A DNA stretch of 64,000 nt from Streptomyces longhuiensis (GTDB lineage: Bacteria > Actinomycetota > Actinomycetes > Streptomycetales > Streptomycetaceae), in assembly GCF_020616555.1 (NCBI RefSeq), contig NZ_CP085173.1, positions 9,006,001-9,070,000 of the forward strand, given 5' to 3'. A model generated the notes under the pieces. The model was given only the letters and a program-made list of their open reading frames with translations. It was not told the DNA's origin and made no database searches. The position numbers and the translations under genes were made by a program. This document shows, in pieces, positions 58,743-64,000 of this stretch. Each line of letters begins with the position of its first letter. The stretch's first letter is position 1.

Positions 58743-60068
58743 ATGAACACGGTGCCCACCCTGGAGAGCGTGCGCCGCAAGGTGTCCCGGCGCTTGCTCC
58801 CCCCACTCTTCCTGATGTTCGTACTGAGCTTTCTGGACCGCACGAACGTCGCGCTGGTGAAGCCCCACCTCGAGGCGGACGTGGGGATCGACGCCGCCGC
58901 CTACGGCCTCGGCGCCGGCGTCTTCTTCGTCGGCTACGCCGTGCTGGGCGTCCCGTCCAACCTCGCTCTGCACCGGATCGGCGCCCGCCGCTGGCTGGCC
59001 GGCCTCATGTTCGTCTGGGGCCTGCTGTCCTGCGCGATGGCACTCGTCGACAGCCCCACCAGCTTCTACGCGCTGCGCTTCCTGCTCGGCGCCGCCGAGG
59101 CCGGCTTCTTCCCCGGCGTGATCCTCTACATCACGTACTGGTTCCCGGCCGCCGACCGCGGCAAGGCGACCGGCATGTTCCAGTCCGCCGTCGCCATCTC
59201 CAGCATCATCGGAAACCCCATCGGCGGCTATCTCATCGGGCTCCACGGGCTGGCCGGGCTCGACGGGTGGAAGTGGATGTTCCTCCTGGAGGGAGCGCCC
59301 ACCGTCCTGCTGGCCATCGCCGTCCCCTGGCTCCTCACCGACCGCCCGGAGCAGGCGAGTTGGCTGACGGGCGAGGAGAAGGTGCTCCTCACCGACCGCA
59401 TCGCCGCGGACCGCCCGGACCCGAGCATGCGCTCACCCCGGCGCGTCCGCGCTGTCATCAGCGACAGCCGGGTGCTCCGCCTGATGTTCGTCTACTTCGC
59501 GATCCAGATCAGTGTGTACGGGGTCACGTTCTGGCTGCCCGCGCTGGTCGGGCGCATCGACGGTCTCGGCGACGTCGGCATCGGCTTCGTCTCCGCGCTG
59601 CCCTGGGTGTTCGCGCTGCTCGGCGTGGTGATCCTGCCCTGGTACTCCGACCGCACCGGCGACCGGCGCGGGCCCTTGCGCATCGCCCTCGTACTGACCG
59701 TCGTCGGACTGCTCGGCGGCGTGCTCCTGCCGCCGGTGCCCGCGGTCGCCGCTCTGTGTGTCGCCGCTTTCGGCTTCCTGGGCGCGCAGCCGGTGTTCTG
59801 GACGGTTCCGCCGACGATCCTCGCCGGCATCCAGATCGCCGCCACCATCCCGCTGATCTCCGGATTCGGGAACCTCGGCGGTTTCGTCGGCCCGTATGTG
59901 ATGGGAGCCGTCGAGTCGGGTACCGGTTCGGGGGCCGGCGGCCTCTATGCCATCGCGGCGATCGCCGCCGCCGGGGCCGTCGTGGTCACCGGCTTCCACT
60001 GGGTGGGTCAGACCACCCGAACTCCCGCAGAAAGGACCGAAGATGACGCGCATCGTGCGCTTCGCTGA
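58743..60068 (+). CDS. MFS transporter, anion:cation symporter (ACS) type
   Basis: A 441-residue, 12-segment transporter: RLLPPLFLMFVLSFLDRTNVALVKPHLEADVGI, LGVPSNLALHRIGARRWLAGLMFVWGL and RFLLGAAEAGFFPGVILYITYWFPAADRGKATGMFQ are the ACS-family signatures (galactonate, glucarate, tartrate and phthalate porters). Uptake of L-fuconate or a related sugar acid is inferred from its neighbours. GGAGGTCCG precedes the ATG at 58743. Its stop lies past the start of the next gene by 26 bp, so the two are coupled. Confidence 0.9.
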   Translation: MNTVPTLESVRRKVSRRLLPPLFLMFVLSFLDRTNVALVKPHLEADVGIDAAAYGLGAGVFFVGYAVLGVPSNLALHRIGARRWLAGLMFVWGLLSCAMALVDSPTSFYALRFLLGAAEAGFFPGVILYITYWFPAADRGKATGMFQSAVAISSIIGNPIGGYLIGLHGLAGLDGWKWMFLLEGAPTVLLAIAVPWLLTDRPEQASWLTGEEKVLLTDRIAADRPDPSMRSPRRVRAVISDSRVLRLMFVYFAIQISVYGVTFWLPALVGRIDGLGDVGIGFVSALPWVFALLGVVILPWYSDRTGDRRGPLRIALVLTVVGLLGGVLLPPVPAVAALCVAAFGFLGAQPVFWTVPPTILAGIQIAATIPLISGFGNLGGFVGPYVMGAVESGTGSGAGGLYAIAAIAAAGAVVVTGFHWVGQTTRTPAERTEDDAHRALR

Positions 60069-60987
60069 CGACACCGGGGCCGTACACACCGGAGTCGACG
60101 ACGAGACCGGGACCATCCGCACCTTCGAAGGCGCACCGCGCATCGCCGACCTGCTGCGCCTGCCGGCAGCCGACCTGCGCACGCTGGTCGAGGCCACCGC
60201 GGCCTCCACCGACCCCGGCCTTGCGGTACGCGACGTGCTGTTGCTCCCGCCGCTCGACGGCCTGATGGAACTGTGGGCCGCCGGGGTCACGTACGAGCGC
60301 TCCCGGGACGCCCGGGTCGCGGAGAGCACCGAGCAGTCGGTGTACGAGCGGATCTACGACGCCGCGCGTCCGGAGCTGTTCTTCAAGTCCCAGCCCTGGC
60401 GGGTCGTGACCGACGACGAGCCGATCGCCGTACGGGACGACTCGGACCTCGATGTCCCCGAGCCCGAACTCGGTCTCGTGCTCAACCGGCACGGCGAGAC
60501 GGTCGGTTACGTGATCGTGGACGACGTCAGCTCCCGTTCGATCGAGGGTGAGAACCCCCTGTATCTGCCCCAGGCCAAGATCTACGCCGGAAGCGCGGCG
60601 GTGTCCTCGGGCGTTGTGCCCTTCTGGGAGATCGAGGACGCGACCGCGCTGAAGATCGCCCTCGAGGTGCGGCGGGACGGCGCCGTCGCCTATGAGGCGA
60701 CGACCACCACGGCCTCCTTCCACCGTCCGCCGCAAGGACTGGTGGACCATCTCTGGCACTCCCAGCCGTTCCCCGACGGCGCGGTGCTGTCCACCGGCAC
60801 CGGCATCGTGCCGGGACTCGACTTCACCCTGCGGGGCGGGGACGTCGTCGAGATCACCATCGACGGCATCGGGAAGCTCTCGAATCCCGTACTCGGGGGC
60901 CAGGCGGAGCTGGACTGGCTGGTCGGAGCGATCGACCACCCGCTCAGGCGGCGTGCGCACCGAACAGACCCGAGTGGAGGCCGGTGA
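60043..60987 (+). CDS. fumarylacetoacetate hydrolase-family enzyme
   Basis: A 314-residue FAH-fold enzyme: VPEPELGLVLNRHGETVGYVIVDDVSSRSIEGENPLYLPQAKIY carries the metal-binding Glu pair and Asp, and STGTGIVPGLDFTLRGGDVVEITIDGIG is the FAH C-terminal signature. Sugar-acid relatives are 2-keto-3-deoxy-D-arabinonate dehydratase and 2,4-diketo-3-deoxy-L-fuconate hydrolase. Context allows either type of reaction on the fuconate dehydratase product. The ATG follows AAAGGA and overlaps the transporter's 3' end by 26 bp. Confidence 0.88.
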   Translation: MTRIVRFADDTGAVHTGVDDETGTIRTFEGAPRIADLLRLPAADLRTLVEATAASTDPGLAVRDVLLLPPLDGLMELWAAGVTYERSRDARVAESTEQSVYERIYDAARPELFFKSQPWRVVTDDEPIAVRDDSDLDVPEPELGLVLNRHGETVGYVIVDDVSSRSIEGENPLYLPQAKIYAGSAAVSSGVVPFWEIEDATALKIALEVRRDGAVAYEATTTTASFHRPPQGLVDHLWHSQPFPDGAVLSTGTGIVPGLDFTLRGGDVVEITIDGIGKLSNPVLGGQAELDWLVGAIDHPLRRRAHRTDPSGGR

Positions 60988-60998
60988 CCGATGTGTGT

Positions 60999-61028
60999 GC
61001 GGCGGCCGCCTCACGGGACGGCCGCCGC
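60999..61028 (+). terminator. intrinsic terminator hairpin
   Basis: GCGGCGGCCG (60999-61008) pairs perfectly with CGGCCGCCGC (61019-61028) across a 10-nt loop, 11 bp after the FAH-family stop. Confidence 0.7.
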
Positions 61029-61143
61029 CAAACGGGCTGCGGCACAAAGCAGTTGACCCACGCAAGGCGTGATCGCGGGGAGGGCGGCCTGTCCGACGGG
61101 GCACTCGTCGGTGTGACAGGGCGTGGCTCTAGTCTCGTCGCTT

Positions 61144-61785
61144 GTGACTGAATCTCCCTCGCACCACCATGCGACAGCGGACGCCTACGACGCCGTGGCC
61201 GTCCTCTACGCCGAATTCACCCGCGATGCTCTGGACGCCCAGCCGCTCGACCGCGCGGTGTTCGCGGCGTTCGCCGAACTGGCGCGGACGAACGAGGGCG
61301 GGCCCGTGGCCGAGCTGGGCTGCGGCCCGGGACGTATGACCGCGCACCTGCGGGACCTCGGCCTCGATGTCTTCGGTGTCGACCTGTCGCCGGTGATGAT
61401 CGATCTGGCCCGCGAGACCTACCCGGACCTGCGGTTCGAGGTCGGCTCCATGGACGCGCTGAGCCTGGCCGACGGCTCGCTGAACGGCGTCGTGTCCTGG
61501 TACTCGGTCATCCACACCCCACCGCAGGACGTCCCCTCGTACTTCGACGAGTTCCGCCGCGTACTCACGCCCGGCGGCCACCTCTTGCTCGGCTTCTTCG
61601 AGTCCGGGGACGATCCGGTCACGGAGTTCGACCACAAGGTGGTGACGGCCTACCGGTGGCCGATCGAGGACCTGGCGAAGATGGCCGCCGAGGCCGGGTT
61701 CGCCGAGGTGGGCCGGATGCTGCGCGAGCCGCGGGAGGGCGAACGGTTCCGTCAGGGGCGTCTGCTGATGCGCAGGGACAGCTGA
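61144..61785 (+). CDS. class I SAM-dependent methyltransferase
   Basis: A 213-residue methyltransferase: AELGCGPGRMTAHLRDLGLDVFGVDLSPVMIDLAR is motif I plus the acidic loop, and VVSWYSVIHTPPQDVPSYFDEFRRVLTPGGHLLLGFF matches motifs II-III. The acceptor is unknown. The GTG at 61144 follows no clear ribosome-binding site; another GTG lies at 61123. The 173 bp after it to the VOC gene contain a short coding-like plus-strand frame but no gene I can support. Confidence 0.88.
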   Translation: MTESPSHHHATADAYDAVAVLYAEFTRDALDAQPLDRAVFAAFAELARTNEGGPVAELGCGPGRMTAHLRDLGLDVFGVDLSPVMIDLARETYPDLRFEVGSMDALSLADGSLNGVVSWYSVIHTPPQDVPSYFDEFRRVLTPGGHLLLGFFESGDDPVTEFDHKVVTAYRWPIEDLAKMAAEAGFAEVGRMLREPREGERFRQGRLLMRRDS

Positions 61786-61958
61786 CGCGACACCGACGGC
61801 CCGCGCCCTGGAGGAGGGTGACCACCCCCGCCGGGACATCAACCGCACGCCGCGTGACCGGGTCCGGGCGTGGACCTTCGAGAAGGTCTTCCACGCGGCG
61901 TGCGGCTCCGGCAACCTCGGCGAGGTACTCATACGGTTCCGCTCCCGGGCGATGCGGT

Positions 61959-62375
61959 TCAGGCGCCGGCCTCGCTGATGTTGACCATCCAGGTGACGCC
62001 GAACTTGTCGGTACACATGCCGAACACGTCACCCCACATCTGCTTCTCCAGCGGGACCGCCACGTTGCCGCCGGCGGACAGCTTCTCCCAGTAGCCGCGC
62101 AGCTCGCCGGCGTCGTCGCCGCTCAGGCTCACCGAGAAGTTGTTGCCCTGCTTGAGCTCCATGCCCGGAGGGCTGTCGGCGCCCATGAGAGCGAAGCCGT
62201 TCGGGGCCTCCAGCATGCTGTGCATGACCTTGTCGGCGTACCCCGGGGGCGTCTCGGAACCGAACGCTCCGTACGTGTTCACCGACAGGTCGCCGCCGAA
62301 AACGCTCTTGTAGAACTCCATGGCTTGCTTGGCGTCACCGGCGAAGCTGATGTACGGATTGAGTCGAGAGACCAT
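61959..62375 (-). CDS. VOC / PhnB-like protein
   Basis: A 138-residue glyoxalase-fold protein of the PhnB type: LNPYISFAGDAKQAMEFYKSVFGGDL, DKVMHSMLEAPNGFALMGAD and DKFGVTWMVNI. Such stand-alone proteins are common and mostly without assigned substrate. The ATG at 62375 after GGAATC fits the family start. Confidence 0.9.
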   Translation of the reverse strand: MVSRLNPYISFAGDAKQAMEFYKSVFGGDLSVNTYGAFGSETPPGYADKVMHSMLEAPNGFALMGADSPPGMELKQGNNFSVSLSGDDAGELRGYWEKLSAGGNVAVPLEKQMWGDVFGMCTDKFGVTWMVNISEAGA

Positions 62376-62527
62376 GAGGGATTCCTTTCGTGACGTTTTG
62401 TCAGGGGTGCACACTAGTCGCGTTCCGCCTGCTCAGCGGGGATAGGCGCAGACGGATTTCCCGGGGGCGGGCCTTGGGCGCGTGGATTTCTCGGCGGCGG
62501 CGGAATTCCCGACACTAGAGTGAAACG

Positions 62528-63070
62528 GTGACTCTCCCGCAGGAAAACCCGGCACGCCCGATCAGCGAAGACGACCGCAACTCAGCCGTGCAACGCGTGC
62601 AGGAGGCGTACGCCGAGGGGCACATCTCGCATGAGGAGATGGACGACCGTCTGCAGCAGGTCCTCACCGCCAGGACGCACCGCGAGCTCGAGCCGGCTCT
62701 CGCCTCGCTCCCGGAGGAGGACGCGGGCACCTCGTCCACGATCGGCGCCCTCGGCGGACGGATCACGCGGCGCGGCGCATGGAAGGTCCCTCGCAACCTC
62801 AAGGTCGAGTCCGCCTTCGGAAGTGTGCGCCTGGACCTGTCCCGGGCGGTCTTCGAGCACCCGGCAGTCGACATCGAGCTCCAGGTCGGCACCGGCAGGG
62901 CCAGGATCACGGTTCCACGCGACGCGATCGTCGACGTCGAGGGTCTGCACACGGGGTGGAAGGACCTGCGCTACAAGGCCCCGCGGCGCTCCGGCCCGGG
63001 CGGGCCGAGGATTCGGATCTCCGGGACCATGGGGTTCGGCCGGTTGAAGATCCGCCACGCGCGGCGTTGA
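62528..63070 (+). CDS. DUF1707 domain protein with LiaF-like C-terminus
   Basis: A 180-residue protein. Residues ~11-62 are DUF1707 (ISEDDRNSAVQRVQEAYAEGHISHEEMDDRLQQVLTARTHREL). After a short linker, residues ~85-175 form a beta-rich domain (VESAFGSVRLDLSRAVF, VGTGRARITVPRDAIVDVEG, ISGTMGFGRLKIR) similar to cell-wall-stress response proteins of the LiaF/VraT type. There is no membrane segment. The start is GTG at 62528. Function is unknown. Confidence 0.85.
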   Translation: MTLPQENPARPISEDDRNSAVQRVQEAYAEGHISHEEMDDRLQQVLTARTHRELEPALASLPEEDAGTSSTIGALGGRITRRGAWKVPRNLKVESAFGSVRLDLSRAVFEHPAVDIELQVGTGRARITVPRDAIVDVEGLHTGWKDLRYKAPRRSGPGGPRIRISGTMGFGRLKIRHARR

Positions 63071-63231
63071 AGGACCGACGCCTACTGTCGTCAGTGGTGG
63101 CCCGGGAGCGTGTCCCGCCCCCATGACCGATGAGTTCCACCTCGCCGCCTCGTCTGCAGAGGGGGAACCCGGGAACCCCCACTTCCGCTTCTGCGGAGGC
63201 CTGAGATCAGCTGACGAGGAGCGTGCGCATC

Positions 63232-63723
63232 ATGGCCGAGAACAACGTGAGCGCCACCCTGACCGTGGCCGCGCCCGCCGAGAGGGTGTTCGCCGTACTG
63301 GCGGACCCGACGGCCCATTCCGCGATCGACGGCACCGGCTGGGTTCAGGAATCCGTCGACCGGGCGCCGTTGACCGAGGTGGGGCAGATCTTCCGGATGG
63401 ACATGTACCACCCCAACCATCCCAACGGTGAGTACCAGACGGTCAACAAGGTCCAGGTGCTCGGCCCGCCGCGCACCATCGGCTGGCTGACGGGGTACCG
63501 GAAGGACGACGGAGACCTGGACTTCGGCGGCTGGATCTGGCGTTACGACCTTGCGCCGCTCGGGCCGTCCGAGACCGAGGTCACGCTCACCTACGACTGG
63601 TCGGCGGTGCCACAGCACATCCGGGAGTACATCCAGTTCCCGCCGTTCGGCCCGGAGCATCTCATCAACTCGTTGCACCACTTGGCCGGGCTCGTCTCCG
63701 GTAGGGATGTCCGCACGGAATGA
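63232..63723 (+). CDS. SRPBCC (START/polyketide cyclase-like) protein
   Basis: A 163-residue SRPBCC-fold protein: NVSATLTVAAPAERVFAVLADPTAHSAIDGTGWVQES, IGWLTGYRKDDGDLDFGGWIWRYDL and ETEVTLTYDWSAV. It binds a small hydrophobic ligand by analogy with the fold; no specific role is evident. AGGAG lies 10 nt before the ATG at 63232. Confidence 0.85.
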   Translation: MAENNVSATLTVAAPAERVFAVLADPTAHSAIDGTGWVQESVDRAPLTEVGQIFRMDMYHPNHPNGEYQTVNKVQVLGPPRTIGWLTGYRKDDGDLDFGGWIWRYDLAPLGPSETEVTLTYDWSAVPQHIREYIQFPPFGPEHLINSLHHLAGLVSGRDVRTE

Positions 63724-63759
63724 CGACGCGAGTCGGTGCCGTCCGGCGAGGCCGTTGGT

Positions 63760-64000
63760 TCACTGATCTCGGCCCCCGACCGCAGCTGGTGGTGTCGTGC
63801 TCATGCGCCAGCCGTCGCAGCGGGGTCCGATCAGGTCGGCCGGCCAGCCCGCAGTTTGCACGGCCGCCTCGTAGACGGCGTCGCCGAACGCCACGACGGC
63901 CTGGCGCGGGTCGGCCGTCTCCCTGAGCGTGGCCCACGGCAGCAGGGCCAGACCCGCATCGGGATTCCAGGTCGCGCCGTCGACACCCCAGGTCCGGCCT
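63760..64000 (-). CDS. C-terminal part of a DUF5996-like protein (cut by window edge)
   Basis: Reading minus strand from the right edge, an open frame ends at TGA 63762-63760 and encodes about 79 residues: ...TWGVDGATWNPDAGLALLPWATLRETADPRQAVVAFGDAVYEAAVQTAGWPADL and a tail. The ADP..AFxxxVYEAAxxxAGW pattern resembles the end of DUF5996 proteins. The start is outside the window and the family call is tentative. Confidence 0.5.
   Translation of the reverse strand, partial: GRTWGVDGATWNPDAGLALLPWATLRETADPRQAVVAFGDAVYEAAVQTAGWPADLIGPRCDGWRMSTTPPAAVGGRDQ

Noticed and set aside
1..64000. tRNA, rRNA, CRISPR, insertion sequence and prophage signals
   Set aside because: No cloverleaf-like sequence, transposase motif, integrase or phage structural gene was seen when reading both strands; a computational scan would be needed to exclude small RNAs.

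Overview
The window is 64 kb of very GC-rich, densely coding actinobacterial DNA. GTG and TTG starts are frequent, TetR and GntR regulators are abundant, cydDC is fused, and there is a 2-methylisoborneol (geosmin-type odorant) operon. Together these point to Streptomyces or a close relative such as Kitasatospora. I saw no rRNA, tRNA, CRISPR array, phage gene or transposase.

Layout. (1) 1-8.3 kb, minus strand: an FdhF/YdeP-type molybdopterin oxidoreductase that runs off the left edge, then the cytochrome bd oxidase operon cydA-cydB-cydDC. (2) 8.4-10.8 kb: a small DUF1918-like protein, a strong bidirectional terminator, a baeRF3/Balon-like ribosome hibernation factor, a 59-residue unknown and a degenerate Nudix protein. 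(3) 10.8-14.4 kb, minus: the 2-methylisoborneol operon, made of a family 2B encapsulin shell with a cyclic-nucleotide-binding domain, the terpene cyclase and the geranyl diphosphate C-methyltransferase. (4) 14.6-15.9 kb: a GNAT acetyltransferase divergent from a TetR regulator.

(5) 15.8-38.9 kb is a nitrogen-heterocycle and ureide island. It holds a LacI regulator facing a purine permease plus adenine deaminase. Next is a six-gene, 4-nt-overlapping operon of a cytosine-deaminase-like amidohydrolase and a complete oligopeptide-type ABC importer, divergent from a GntR regulator. A second GntR follows. Then comes a minus-strand operon encoding all three subunits homologous to E. coli oxamate carbamoyltransferase (AllH/DUF2877, AllF/FdrA, AllG/DUF1116) plus an NCS1 permease, divergent from carbamate kinase. 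An MFS exporter divergent from a hydantoin/allantoin-type NCS1 permease and a hydantoin-racemase-like protein close the island. The combined logic is uptake of purines or ureides, deamination, phosphorolysis of a carbamoyl compound to carbamoyl phosphate, and ATP formation. The classical genes that make oxalurate are absent here.

(6) 39-50.6 kb is an accessory stretch of repeated divergent regulator/enzyme pairs: ArsR-SRPBCC, TetR/membrane protein, TetR/NmrA-like, TetR/FAD monooxygenase and TetR/SDR. Several have clear palindromic operators between the partners. A secreted beta-carbonic anhydrase lipoprotein and a FUSC-like membrane protein also lie here. (7) 50.6-55.7 kb, minus: a wax-ester-synthase-like acyltransferase, a sterol/macrolide-type glycosyltransferase and two alpha/beta hydrolases, possibly a small lipid-modifying cluster. 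(8) 56.4-61 kb: a sugar-acid module of GntR, L-fuconate dehydratase, an MFS transporter and an FAH-family enzyme, with repeated TCAGATGTCTGA-like operators. (9) 61.1-64 kb: a methyltransferase, a VOC/PhnB protein, a DUF1707 protein, an SRPBCC protein and the C-terminus of a DUF5996-like protein cut by the right edge.
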